Below the pieces are notes generated by a model. It had not been told where the DNA came from and ran no database searches. It saw only the letters and a list, made by a program, of their open reading frames with translations. The position numbers were made by a program, and so were the translations under genes. From positions 1 through 37,329 of the forward strand of contig JAFVVN010000059.1 in NCBI GenBank assembly GCA_017502125.1: DNA of 37,329 nt, written 5' to 3'. Of this stretch, positions 8,070 through 16,370 are shown piece by piece; positions within the stretch are counted from its first letter, which is position 1; each line of letters starts with the position of its first letter. The stretch is from Bacteroidales bacterium (GTDB lineage Bacteria > Bacteroidota > Bacteroidia > Bacteroidales > UBA932).

Positions 8070-9806
8070 TTATCGGCCTCTTCTGAAAAAGAACGATTTC
8101 TGCTCCTTTTTTCTCTCAATATCGCGTTCCACGAACACTTTTTCAAGGTTTTTAGGGTCCAGCCCGGTGTAGAACATCACAGAAGATGTTGTCATCGGAG
8201 TAGGCGTAAAATCCTGCACCTGATCCATATAAAGTCCCTTCAGGGCAGGTCTGCGCGCGAGTTTCTGCATTTCCCTCATTCCACACCCAGGATGCCCTGA
8301 TATGAAATAAGGGACAAGTTCACATTTCTTCCCGCTGCCACGTACGATACTGTCAAATTCCATCCTGAGTCGCTCAAAAAGAGCGAATGAAGGCTTGGCC
8401 ATAAGCTTGAGCACGGAATCCTCGGTATGTTCAGGAGCCACCTTGAGACGGCCTGACGTATGTTCCAGAACGAGTTCCCTGAGATATGGATATGAGGTCT
8501 CGTCGACAAAACCCTTTTCATCCAGAAAGAGATCATATCGGATTCCACTGCCTATATAGGAATGTCGTATTCCCTTCACCTTGGAGATGCTTTCATAGAG
8601 TTTCAGAAGGCGGGCATGGGAACGGTCCATATTTCTGCACGGACTTGGGAAGAGACATGACTTGCGGCGGCATTTCTGACATAATTCCGCATTCTTTCCA
8701 CGCATGCCATACATATTTGCTGTCGGAGCTCCCACATCCGATATATTTCCTGCGAATCCCGGAAGATCATTCAACTCCCTGATCTCCTTAAGGATAGAGT
8801 CCTCGCTACGGGACTGGATGAACTTGCCCTGATGAGCCGCTATGGTGCAGAAGTTACATCCTCCGAAACAACCTCGATGAGTGTTGATGGAGAACTTTAT
8901 CATCTCGAACGCCGGAATATGCTTTCCCTTGTATCTTGGATGAGGCTGCTTTGTGAAAGGAAGGTCCCAGAAGGAATCCATCTCCTGCTGTGTGGCTGGC
9001 GGCCAGGTCGGATTGATCTGGACATAGCCGTTCCCTACCGGTTCTACAATTACAGGAGGCTGAAGCATATTCGCATAAGTCTCGACCACATGGAAGTTTT
9101 CAGCGAATGCCACCTTGTCCCTGCAACATCTTTCATAGGAGTTCAGAATCACGGCATCCTTTGTCCTGCAACGACCGTCCATATAAAAGGCCAGCTGCGG
9201 TATCTTCCTGATATCGTTGACATTACGGCCGGACTCGACAGCCTTGGTGAACTCTAACATAGTCCTCTCCCCCATTCCGTAGCATAGCCAGTCTGCACCA
9301 CTGTCCACAAGGATGGATGGTTTAAGGCAATCCTGCCAATAGTCATAATGGGTCACCCTCCTGAGTGATGCCTCTATACCTCCTATGACCACAGGGATGT
9401 CAGGATATAGCTGCTTCAGGATCTTGGAATACACAGTGACGGCATAATCCGGACGCTGACCTGCCTTACCCTCAGGTGTATAGGCATCATCGCTGCGGAG
9501 TCTCTTTGCTGCAGTATAATGATTCACCATTGAATCCATCGCACCGGCATTAACCCCGAAATAGAGCCTCGGAGCTCCCAACTTACGGAAATCCCTCAAG
9601 TCATCTCTCCAGTTGGGCTGAGGCACGACCGCCACACGATAACCATGCTTCTGAAGCCATCTTGCAATTACCGCCGTACCGAACGAGGGATGATCTATGA
9701 ATGCATCTCCCGTGAAAAGGATGACATCAATATAATCCCATCCTAAAGCCTTCACCTCCTTTATCGAGGTCGGAATCATATATGCGCTGCTTTCTGCCAT
9801 AATCAT
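8070..9806 (-). CDS. ygiQ: YgiQ-family (UPF0313) radical SAM protein
   Basis: A 578-residue radical SAM protein. The iron-sulfur motif CxxxCxxC is C313-FGG-C317-NF-C320, preceded by INTHRG. The N-terminal part carries the YgiQ signature (DVILFTGDAFIDHPSFG, then VVIGGIEASLRRVTHYDYW), a B12-binding-like region in other members. The reaction is not known for this family. Three possible starts lie close together (9806, 9800 and 9779); the first is given, but 9800 (MAESSAYMIPTS) is equally plausible. The gene stands alone, between the acidic-protein gene and a palindrome-rich intergenic region. Confidence 0.93.
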   Translation of the reverse strand: MIMAESSAYMIPTSIKEVKALGWDYIDVILFTGDAFIDHPSFGTAVIARWLQKHGYRVAVVPQPNWRDDLRDFRKLGAPRLYFGVNAGAMDSMVNHYTAAKRLRSDDAYTPEGKAGQRPDYAVTVYSKILKQLYPDIPVVIGGIEASLRRVTHYDYWQDCLKPSILVDSGADWLCYGMGERTMLEFTKAVESGRNVNDIRKIPQLAFYMDGRCRTKDAVILNSYERCCRDKVAFAENFHVVETYANMLQPPVIVEPVGNGYVQINPTWPPATQQEMDSFWDLPFTKQPHPRYKGKHIPAFEMIKFSINTHRGCFGGCNFCTIAAHQGKFIQSRSEDSILKEIRELNDLPGFAGNISDVGAPTANMYGMRGKNAELCQKCRRKSCLFPSPCRNMDRSHARLLKLYESISKVKGIRHSYIGSGIRYDLFLDEKGFVDETSYPYLRELVLEHTSGRLKVAPEHTEDSVLKLMAKPSFALFERLRMEFDSIVRGSGKKCELVPYFISGHPGCGMREMQKLARRPALKGLYMDQVQDFTPTPMTTSSVMFYTGLDPKNLEKVFVERDIERKKEQKSFFFRRGR

Positions 9807-9810
9807 TACT

Positions 9811-9955
9811 CAAGTTTCGCAAGTCATAAGTTATTGATATATTGAAGATTGGTGAGACTTGCCGTTACCCTCCTCCTAAATCCTCCTCCTCGGGAGGAGG
9901 ACTTGCCATCGACCTAAAGGTCTCAAAAACAAGGTACTTTCGCACTTGCGAAAGT
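9811..9955. repeat. Palindrome-rich intergenic element A
   Basis: Several perfect inverted repeats are stacked in this gap. TCCTCCTCC (9881-9889) pairs with GGAGGAGGA (9893-9901) around a TCG loop. ACTTTCGCA (9936-9944) pairs with TGCGAAAGT (9947-9955). GACCT/AGGTC pair at 9911-9922. The left edge CAAGTTTCGCAAGT (9811-9824) is a near complement of the right hairpin arm. GACTTGCC occurs twice (9856, 9900). The element resembles the one upstream of rpoD. Confidence 0.8.
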
Positions 9956-9991
9956 TTATATCATTATAGTAGCAGGCACAAAAATAGTCAA

Positions 9992-9999
9992 TATTTTTG
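9992..9999 (+). promoter_or_regulatory. Candidate -7 box for the HD-domain gene
   Basis: TATTTTTG matches TAnnTTTG. No TTTG lies 19-21 nt upstream, so the promoter is incomplete. Transcription would begin near 10005, about 40 nt before the ATG at 10046. Confidence 0.4.
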
Positions 10000-10045
10000 A
10001 AGATGGACGGAAATGCTTATCTTGCGGAGAGAATATGGGAGAATT

Positions 10046-10666
10046 ATGAAGAAATATATCGAAACCGAGATCCTGTCACGATACGACCACTTTGACAAGG
10101 CACACCGGAGGGATCATGCAGACTATGTGATCAGGCAGAGTCTGGAGCTGGCCAGGCACTATGACGTGGATATGGACATGGTGTATGCGATTGCCGCATA
10201 TCATGACACCGGGCTTGCAATAGACCGCAAGACACATCACCTGGAGTCAGGAAGAATCGTGAGGGAAGACAGAAGGCTGAGCGAATGGTTCACAGCCGAC
10301 CAGATCGAGACCATGGCACAGGCTGTCGAAGACCATAGAGCATCCAGCGACCATGAGCCGAGAAGCATCTACGGCAAGATCGTGGCTGAAGCAGACAGGC
10401 AGATCGACGGGATGACGATCCTGCGTAGAACAATCCAGTTCGGTCTTTCACATTATCCCGGGCTGGACAAGGAAGGACACTGGCTGAGAACTCAGGAACA
10501 TCTGAGCGAGAAATATGCGGAAGGAGGATATCTGAAACTCTGGATACCGGAATCACCAAATGCTCCCCGACTCCGCGCCTTTCAGGAACTTCTGAAGGAC
10601 AGCGCTCGAGTCAGGGAGCTGTTTGACGAAATATATGATGGTCTTACATCCTTTCAGGAAGAGTGA
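10046..10666 (+). CDS. HD-domain protein (predicted metal-dependent phosphohydrolase)
   Basis: A 206-residue HD-superfamily protein. Likely metal ligands are in HRRDH near residue 21-25, the HD pair in AAYHDTGL near residue 53, the histidine in EDHRASSDH, and the aspartate in VAEADRQID. Such proteins usually cleave phosphate esters of nucleotides; the substrate is not evident here. The frame is open back to an ATG at 10013, but MKKYIETEIL at 10046 looks like the natural N-terminus. Its last 23 nt overlap the end of argS on the opposite strand. Confidence 0.82.
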   Translation: MKKYIETEILSRYDHFDKAHRRDHADYVIRQSLELARHYDVDMDMVYAIAAYHDTGLAIDRKTHHLESGRIVREDRRLSEWFTADQIETMAQAVEDHRASSDHEPRSIYGKIVAEADRQIDGMTILRRTIQFGLSHYPGLDKEGHWLRTQEHLSEKYAEGGYLKLWIPESPNAPRLRAFQELLKDSARVRELFDEIYDGLTSFQEE

Positions 10667-12434
10667 TTCCGAGGATGGACATAGCTTTTGAGAGAACTCT
10701 TGCTATGGTTTCCACAAGAACGAGACGATACTGAAGTAGTGCCTGGTCTTCCTCACGAAGGATCGGGGTGTCGTGATAGTACTGGTTGAACTCCTTTGCC
10801 AGTTCGTAGGCAAAGTTGGCAATCACAGCTGGCGAATGTGCCGCGCCTGCCTCTGCTACCTTTGCTGGGAAGGTGTTGAGTATCTTGATGATACGGATTT
10901 CCTTAGGCGTAAGTGCAGAATCAGCCTTCACAGCATCAGCCGTATGGAGCACTCCCCTTTCGTCAGCCTTGCGGAGAATTGACTTGATGCGCGCATGGGT
11001 ATACTGGATGAACGGACCGGTGTTGCCGTTGAAGTCAATGGACTCCTTAGGGTCGAAGAGCATGGTCTTCTTAGGATCCACCTTGAGGATGAAGTACTTC
11101 AGGGCACCTAGGCTTATCATCTTGAAGAGGGCATCCTGTTCCTGTTCGCTGAGATTGTCTATCTTTCCGAGTTCGAGGGATGTCTCCCTGGCAGTGTTGT
11201 ACATGTCTGCAATCAGATCGTCTGCATCCACGACAGTTCCCTCGCGTGACTTCATCTTTCCTTCCGGAAGCTCCACCATTCCGTATGAGAGGTGGTAGAT
11301 GTTGTCCGCCCAGTCGAAGCCGAGCTTACCAAGAATAAGCTTGAGCACCTGGAAATGGTAGTTCTGCTCGTTTCCAACCACATATATGTGCTCGTCAAGG
11401 CTGTATTCAGAGAAACGCTGCTCTGCAGTTCCAAGGTCCTGGGTCATATAGACCGACGTTCCGTCTCCGCGAAGAAGAAGCTTGCGGTCAAGTCCGTCAG
11501 CAGTGAGGTCGCACCATACGGAGCCGTCCTCCTGTCTTTCGAAGATACCTGCCTGGAGTCCCTTCTGGACGAGAGCCTTTCCGAAAAGGTAGGTCTGTGA
11601 CTCGTAATATGTTCTGTTGAAGTCTATTCCGAGATCGTTATATGTCTTGTCAAAGCCCTCATATACCCAGCCGTTCATGGTCTTCCAGAGTTCCACCACC
11701 TCAGCATCGCCGTTCTCCCATTTGAATAGCATCTCCTGGGCAGCCTTGAGCGAAGGAGCGTTCTTCTCCGCTTCCTCCTTGGTCATTCCGCCGGCCACGA
11801 GTTCGTCGACTTCCTTCTTGTAGAGGTTGTTGAAAGCCACATAGTAGTCTCCCACAAGGTGGTCTCCCTTCTTGCCGCTGGACTGAGGAGTCTCACCGTT
11901 TCCGAGGACCTTCCATGCATACATGGACTTGCAGATGTGGATTCCACGGTCGTTCACGAGGTTCACCTTCATTACATTGTTTCCGCAGACCTCGAGGAGC
12001 TTGGCCACTGACCAGCCGAGGAGGTTGTTGCGGATGTGTCCCAGGTGAAGAGGCTTGTTGGTGTTAGGCGAAGAGTACTCCACCATGATGGTCCTGCCGG
12101 TCGGAGCGAGCTGGCCGAAGTCCTGCGCCGCAGCAATTTCTGCAAAGACGTTGTTCCAATAAACCTCCGAGAATGAAAGGTTAAGGAAGCCTTTGACGGT
12201 GTTGTAGCCTGCAATCTCCGGCACGTTTGTCTTGAGCCACTCTCCTATCGCGTTTCCTGTATTCTCCGGAGTGGTCTTTGACACCTTAAGGAGCGGGAAC
12301 ACCACAAGAGTGTAGTCTCCCTCGAATTCCTTGCGGGTCACCTGCACCTGCAGCTGCGCTGCGTTTACCTCAGCTGCATAAATCTCTTTGATCGCAACGA
12401 CTGCCTTATCTATAATAAATTGTTCTGGGGTCAT
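10644..12434 (-). CDS. argS: Arginyl-tRNA synthetase
   Basis: Class I synthetase charging tRNA-Arg. The 596-residue protein shows the N-terminal Add1-like region, the HIGH motif as H130-LG-H133 in PNTNKPLHLGHIRNN, the ArgRS form of KMSKS as K393-MKSR in EGKMKSREGTVVDADDL, and a C-terminal DALR anticodon-binding domain ending in LGITLPERM. The frame is open up to 12533, but that extension would translate a GC-rich inverted repeat into a proline-rich peptide. MTPEQFIIDKAV at 12434 is the sensible start. It lies 110 nt after rpoD on the same strand, and its end overlaps the convergent HD gene. Confidence 0.96.
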   Translation of the reverse strand: MTPEQFIIDKAVVAIKEIYAAEVNAAQLQVQVTRKEFEGDYTLVVFPLLKVSKTTPENTGNAIGEWLKTNVPEIAGYNTVKGFLNLSFSEVYWNNVFAEIAAAQDFGQLAPTGRTIMVEYSSPNTNKPLHLGHIRNNLLGWSVAKLLEVCGNNVMKVNLVNDRGIHICKSMYAWKVLGNGETPQSSGKKGDHLVGDYYVAFNNLYKKEVDELVAGGMTKEEAEKNAPSLKAAQEMLFKWENGDAEVVELWKTMNGWVYEGFDKTYNDLGIDFNRTYYESQTYLFGKALVQKGLQAGIFERQEDGSVWCDLTADGLDRKLLLRGDGTSVYMTQDLGTAEQRFSEYSLDEHIYVVGNEQNYHFQVLKLILGKLGFDWADNIYHLSYGMVELPEGKMKSREGTVVDADDLIADMYNTARETSLELGKIDNLSEQEQDALFKMISLGALKYFILKVDPKKTMLFDPKESIDFNGNTGPFIQYTHARIKSILRKADERGVLHTADAVKADSALTPKEIRIIKILNTFPAKVAEAGAAHSPAVIANFAYELAKEFNQYYHDTPILREEDQALLQYRLVLVETIARVLSKAMSILGITLPERM

Positions 12435-12435
12435 A

Positions 12436-12548
12436 GTATATATTATTGACACCAAGGTGACTCTTTTGAAAGACATTGGCTCCCGAAAAGGGAGGGTACC
12501 CGCTTGCGGGGGGGGATCTTTCAAAAGAGTCACCTTGGTATATATTAT
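12436..12548. repeat. MITE-like element with 23-bp terminal inverted repeats
   Basis: A perfect 23-bp inverted repeat (12451-12473 against 12517-12539, arms reading ACCAAGGTGACTCTTT at the left) encloses 43 nt. Two GC-rich hairpins sit inside: CTCCC/GGGAG and CCCGC/GCGGG. The 11-bp sequence GTATATATTAT occurs directly repeated outside both arms (12436-12446 and 12538-12548), the right copy running into the rpoD stop codon. Inverted ends plus flanking direct repeats suggest a small non-autonomous insertion or a dispersed palindromic repeat. A long RNA hairpin between rpoD and argS would also form. Confidence 0.85.
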
Positions 12549-13405
12549 CCTAAATAGCTTTTCAAAAGTTTGCTTCTTGAATTGTTCTTGAGCTTGCGGA
12601 TCGCCTTCTCCTTGATCTGACGCACACGCTCACGGGTAAGTCCGAACCTCTCGCCGATCTCCTCGAGGGTCATCTCCTGACAACCGATTCCGAAGAACGA
12701 CTTGATGATCTCACGCTCACGGGTAGCAAGTGTCGAAAGCGCCCTCTCGATCTCCTTGTTGAGAGATTCGTTGACAAGACCACGGTCTGCGCTTGGAGAG
12801 TCGTTGTTCACGAGCACGTCAAGCAGGCTGTTGTCCTCACCTTCAACGAAAGGTGCGTCTACAGACACGTGGCGACCTGATACGCGGAGGGTGTCGGCGA
12901 TCTTTTCCTTAGGGACGTCAATCATCTCTGCAAGTTCCTCGCTTGAAGGCATACGTTCATTTTCCTGCTCGAACTTCTGAAGAGCCTTGTTTATCTTGTT
13001 GAGTGAACCGACCTGGTTGAGCGGAAGACGCACGATTCTCGACTGCTCTGCAAGAGCCTGGAGAATGGACTGACGGATCCACCACACGGCATATGAAATG
13101 AACTTGAAGCCTCTGGTCTCGTCAAACTTCTCAGCTGCCTTGATCAGTCCGAGGTTACCCTCGTTGATAAGGTCAGGAAGGCTGAGGCCCTGATTCTGAT
13201 ACTGCTTTGCCACAGACACCACGAATCTCAGGTTTGCCCTTGTGAGTTTCTCCAGAGCCGCCTGGTCTCCTTTGCGTATACGCTGCGCGAGTTCTACCTC
13301 TTCCTCTACTGTGATGAGTTCCTCCCTTCCGATTTCCTGAAGATACTTGTCAAGTGAAGCACTCTCACGGTTTGTGATCGATTTGGTAATCTTTAACTGT
13401 CTCAT
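12545..13405 (-). CDS. rpoD: Primary sigma factor RpoD/SigA, short Bacteroidota form
   Basis: The 286-residue housekeeping sigma factor directs RNA polymerase to the TTTG/TAnnTTTG promoters seen in this window. Region 1.2 ([20 protein letters not shown]), region 2 ([20 protein letters not shown], then [18 protein letters not shown]), region 3 and the region 4 helix-turn-helix ([20 protein letters not shown]) are complete. Region 1.1 is absent and the non-conserved insert is missing, as in other Bacteroidota primary sigmas. The upstream gap to degQ holds strong nested hairpins but no consensus promoter that I can find. ArgS follows after the inverted-repeat element. Confidence 0.97.
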   Translation of the reverse strand: MRQLKITKSITNRESASLDKYLQEIGREELITVEEEVELAQRIRKGDQAALEKLTRANLRFVVSVAKQYQNQGLSLPDLINEGNLGLIKAAEKFDETRGFKFISYAVWWIRQSILQALAEQSRIVRLPLNQVGSLNKINKALQKFEQENERMPSSEELAEMIDVPKEKIADTLRVSGRHVSVDAPFVEGEDNSLLDVLVNNDSPSADRGLVNESLNKEIERALSTLATREREIIKSFFGIGCQEMTLEEIGERFGLTRERVRQIKEKAIRKLKNNSRSKLLKSYLG

Positions 13406-13411
13406 ATTCTC

Positions 13412-13513
13412 AAGTTTCGCAATACTGGTTTATCTAATTATTCAAGGTAAGTGCGGCTTGCGAAACTTCTTCCCACCGCACTTTTTCTTGAATCCCTTTC
13501 CTCGGGAAAGGGA
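13412..13513. repeat. Palindrome-rich intergenic element B, upstream of rpoD
   Basis: Nested inverted repeats fill the region just before the rpoD ATG. AAGTTTCGCAA (13412-13422) pairs with TTGCGAAACTT (13458-13468). TTCAAG (13441-13446) with CTTGAA (13487-13492) encloses AAGTGCGG (13449-13456) with CCGCACTT (13475-13482). TCCCTTTCC (13493-13501) pairs with GGAAAGGGA (13505-13513) around TCG. The first two structures are mutually exclusive. Element A has the same TCG-loop hairpin and the same TTGCGAAACTTGAG edge. Confidence 0.82.
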
Positions 13514-13582
13514 CTTTGTCGCTTCGCTCCTGATTCATTGTCATTCATCAATAGAATAACATATGCAATACGCCTATACACT

Positions 13583-15025
13583 TTATACTCCGAAGCCGAA
13601 GTAGCCGGTTCTTCCGGATGGAGTCACACCTTCGATGAAGACTGTCCTTTTCGACTTCTTGACGATTTCGATGACATCCTCAGGGGTCTTGACCGGATGA
13701 TCGTTGACATACAGGATGATGAATCCTTCAGTAGCTCCTGCCTCCATCATCTTTCCAGGTCCTAGCTCGACTATCTCCACTCCGCTCTTAAGCCCGAACT
13801 TCTTCAGAGTCTCATCATCAGCTGCCTTGATGGATGAGCCATAGAATGCTACGGATCCATCATCGGACAGTGTACCGTTTTCCTGGGATGTTCCCTTGAA
13901 CACGACCTCCATATTCTTCTCCTTTCCATCCCTTATCACAGTCACTACAGCCTTGTCTCCTGGAGAGAATCTGCTGACAGCCTCCTGCACGGAAGCGGAA
14001 TTGGTGAGCCTTATGGAATCTATGGCAACCAGCACATCACCGGCCTTGATTCCCGCCTTGTCGGCAGCTCCACTCTTCGAAACCTCAACAATATATACGC
14101 CGTTTCTTGAAGAAAGTTTCAATTCATCAGCAATTTTATCATCAATTTCCTGCATGGTGATTCCGAGGATAGCCCTCTTAACACTTCCGTAATCCATCAG
14201 GTCATAGACAATCTTCTTGACGATGTTCACTGGAACTGCAAATGAGTAACCTGTGTACGAGCCTGTCTGGGAAACGATTGCGGTGTTTATTCCGACAAGG
14301 TTTCCAGCCTTGTCCACCAACGCTCCACCACTGTTTCCAGGGTTTACTGCAGCATCAGTCTGAATGAAGGACTCGATCTTGAACTCACCCGTGTAATTCG
14401 GCATGGAACGTCCCTTTGCACTGACGATTCCGGCGGTAATGGTGGAACGAAGATCATACGGAGACCCGATGGCAATCACCCACTCTCCCAGACGAAGCTT
14501 ATCCGAGTCACCGAAAGGGACTACAGGAAGTCCCTGAGCATCAATCTTCAAGAGAGCGATATCGGTAGCCGGGTCTGTGCCGACAAGAGTCGCCTGATAT
14601 TTCTGGTTGTTGTTGAGAGTCACCTCTATCTTGGTGGCTCCGTCGATCACATGATTGTTTGTCACTATATATCCGTCCTCGCGTATAATCACACCAGATC
14701 CGCTTCCTACTCTTTCACGCTGCTGCGGAGCACCCTGCTGAGGGAGCCCGAAGAAAAAGTCGAATATGGAATTCGGAGCCTGCGACTGCATGGTCTGGGT
14801 GGATGTCACTTTGACATATACCACTGCGTCCACTGCTGATTCGGCAGCATATGTAAAATCAGGCCAATTATCCTGTGACAGATTGACAGTACGGAACTTG
14901 GCTCCATGAACCTGTGACTCAGACACTTCATATTCCGGAACCCTGTCCATTGTCTTCACGACAGCATAGGCTGTCAGCCCTCCTGCAAGTGCGGAAAGCA
15001 GTGTAATCAAGATACCTTTCTTCAT
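13583..15025 (-). CDS. degQ: Do/DegQ-type periplasmic serine protease (HtrA)
   Basis: A 480-residue HtrA protease acting on misfolded envelope proteins. The N-terminus has a signal or anchor segment (ILITLLSALAGGLTAYAVV). The trypsin-like triad is complete: H125 in TNNHVIDGA, D155 in TDIALLKID, S232 in GNSGGALVD. Two PDZ domains follow, about residues 275-375 and 385-478 (GFIILYVNDHPVKTPEDVIE in the second). A Q/P-rich loop after residue 75 (PQQGAPQQRE) corresponds to the LA loop. It precedes rpoD on the same strand by 177 nt. DegP and DegQ cannot be separated by sequence here. Confidence 0.94.
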   Translation of the reverse strand: MKKGILITLLSALAGGLTAYAVVKTMDRVPEYEVSESQVHGAKFRTVNLSQDNWPDFTYAAESAVDAVVYVKVTSTQTMQSQAPNSIFDFFFGLPQQGAPQQRERVGSGSGVIIREDGYIVTNNHVIDGATKIEVTLNNNQKYQATLVGTDPATDIALLKIDAQGLPVVPFGDSDKLRLGEWVIAIGSPYDLRSTITAGIVSAKGRSMPNYTGEFKIESFIQTDAAVNPGNSGGALVDKAGNLVGINTAIVSQTGSYTGYSFAVPVNIVKKIVYDLMDYGSVKRAILGITMQEIDDKIADELKLSSRNGVYIVEVSKSGAADKAGIKAGDVLVAIDSIRLTNSASVQEAVSRFSPGDKAVVTVIRDGKEKNMEVVFKGTSQENGTLSDDGSVAFYGSSIKAADDETLKKFGLKSGVEIVELGPGKMMEAGATEGFIILYVNDHPVKTPEDVIEIVKKSKRTVFIEGVTPSGRTGYFGFGV

Positions 15026-15116
15026 AACGCTATGTACTATAATTATATTCTATTAAAATCCGGCGCAGTGATTTCAAAAATAATGCCAGCGGATCATCCC
15101 GATTTAAGGTGACATT

Positions 15117-15148
15117 TTTGACATTTTCACAAAAATTGATTATATTTG
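15117..15148 (+). promoter_or_regulatory. dnaN promoter
   Basis: TTTG (15117-15120), a 20-nt spacer and TATATTTG (15141-15148) match the consensus fully. Transcription should begin near 15155, giving a leader of about 60 nt that contains a short hairpin (CTCCC at 15167-15171 with GGGAG at 15174-15178). It also shows that the longer frame starting at 15109 cannot be the true dnaN start. Confidence 0.85.
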
Positions 15149-15213
15149 TTGGCTTAATATCGCCTCCTCCCTCGGGAGAGAGCCATGTAGGAAAAAATTT
15201 AAACGTCATAATT

Positions 15214-16335
15214 ATGAAACTTATCATTTCAAGTTCAGAACTGCTCAGAGGAGTAATGGCCGTTGCCAAAGCTATTCCTGCAAAATCACCGCTCCCAATT
15301 CTGGAGAACTTCCTTTTTGACCTCAAGGGAAATGTGCTCGAGATCACCGCATCTGACTCAGAGCTCACACTCAAGACTCAGATCGAAGTCGAGAACACGG
15401 CAGAGGAAGGACGAATCGCAGTTCCGGCAAAGCATATGATGGACCTGCTCAAGGAACTTCCTGACCAGCCGCTGACCATCAGCACGACCAGCGACAGCTC
15501 GTTCGTATGCAGCTGGGCAAGCGGAGAGTCCACACTGCCATACTTCCCGGCTGAGGACTATCCTGAAATCACCGGAACCGATGACACAGCCGTCACTCTC
15601 AAGTTCCCTGCCCAGAGCCTCGTGGACGGAATATCAAGCACAATCTATGCTACTGCTGACGATGAGATCCGTCCTGCCATGAACGGTATCCTGTTCGACA
15701 TCGACCTGGCTTCGACAACACTTGTAGCTTCCGATTCACACAAGCTCATATGCTATACCACAACTGACGTACAGGCTTCTGAGAAGGCTTCGTTCATCCT
15801 TCACAAGAAACCGGCAGCCATCCTCAAGGCCATCATCGGAAAGGATGCCGACAATGTGGAGATTGCGTTCGACTCCAAGAATGCCGTATTCAGATTCGGA
15901 CAGACTGAGGTGATCTGCCGTCTGGTAGTGGGCAAATATCCAAAATACCGCGACGTAATACCTCAGAACAATTCCAACATACTTAGAATCAACAGGGTAC
16001 AGCTTCTCAACACCGTACGCCGCGTGTCTGTATGCTCGAACAAGGCTTCAAATCATATCAAGTTTGACCTCAAGAGCGGAAGCCTCATGGTGTCAGCACA
16101 GGACCTCGGTTTCTCGATTGCTGCACACGAGACCATGCAGTGCCAGTACGATGGTGAAGACCTCACGATCGGCTTCAAGTCTCCGTTCATCATCGAGATA
16201 CTCTCGAACATGAACTGCGGAGAACTCGTGATGAAGTTCCTCGACAGCAAGAGGGCTGCACTGGTGGTTCCGGCGGAAGAGGAGGAAGAGAGCGAGAAGA
16301 TCTGTGGAATCATCATGCCTATCATGATTTCTTAA
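15214..16335 (+). CDS. dnaN: DNA polymerase III sliding clamp (beta)
   Basis: The beta clamp encircles DNA and tethers the replicative polymerase. The 373-residue protein has the three-repeat clamp layout and begins typically (MKLIISSSELLRGVMAVAKAIP); LPILENFLFDL and the C-terminal IIMPIMIS are characteristic. The frame extends back to 15109, but the promoter at 15117-15148 lies within that extension, so 15214 is the start. It is not beside dnaA in this window, so there is no evidence for the replication origin here. An exonuclease gene follows after 35 nt. Confidence 0.97.
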   Translation: MKLIISSSELLRGVMAVAKAIPAKSPLPILENFLFDLKGNVLEITASDSELTLKTQIEVENTAEEGRIAVPAKHMMDLLKELPDQPLTISTTSDSSFVCSWASGESTLPYFPAEDYPEITGTDDTAVTLKFPAQSLVDGISSTIYATADDEIRPAMNGILFDIDLASTTLVASDSHKLICYTTTDVQASEKASFILHKKPAAILKAIIGKDADNVEIAFDSKNAVFRFGQTEVICRLVVGKYPKYRDVIPQNNSNILRINRVQLLNTVRRVSVCSNKASNHIKFDLKSGSLMVSAQDLGFSIAAHETMQCQYDGEDLTIGFKSPFIIEILSNMNCGELVMKFLDSKRAALVVPAEEEEESEKICGIIMPIMIS

Positions 16336-16370
16336 GGCAGCCTCCACAGAGAAAACACTGAATAAAGAAT

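Noticed and set aside
12435-12533. N-terminal extension of argS by 33 residues
   Set aside because: It would translate the inverted-repeat element into a proline-rich peptide; ArgRS homologues begin near MTPEQ.
13493-13513. TCG-loop hairpin as degQ terminator
   Set aside because: On the minus strand it is followed by TTCAAGAAAA, not a T-run, and a sister hairpin lies upstream of ygiQ where no gene needs terminating in that orientation.
15109-15213. Longer dnaN start
   Set aside because: The consensus promoter at 15117-15148 lies within it, and the clamp family begins at MKLIISSSEL.
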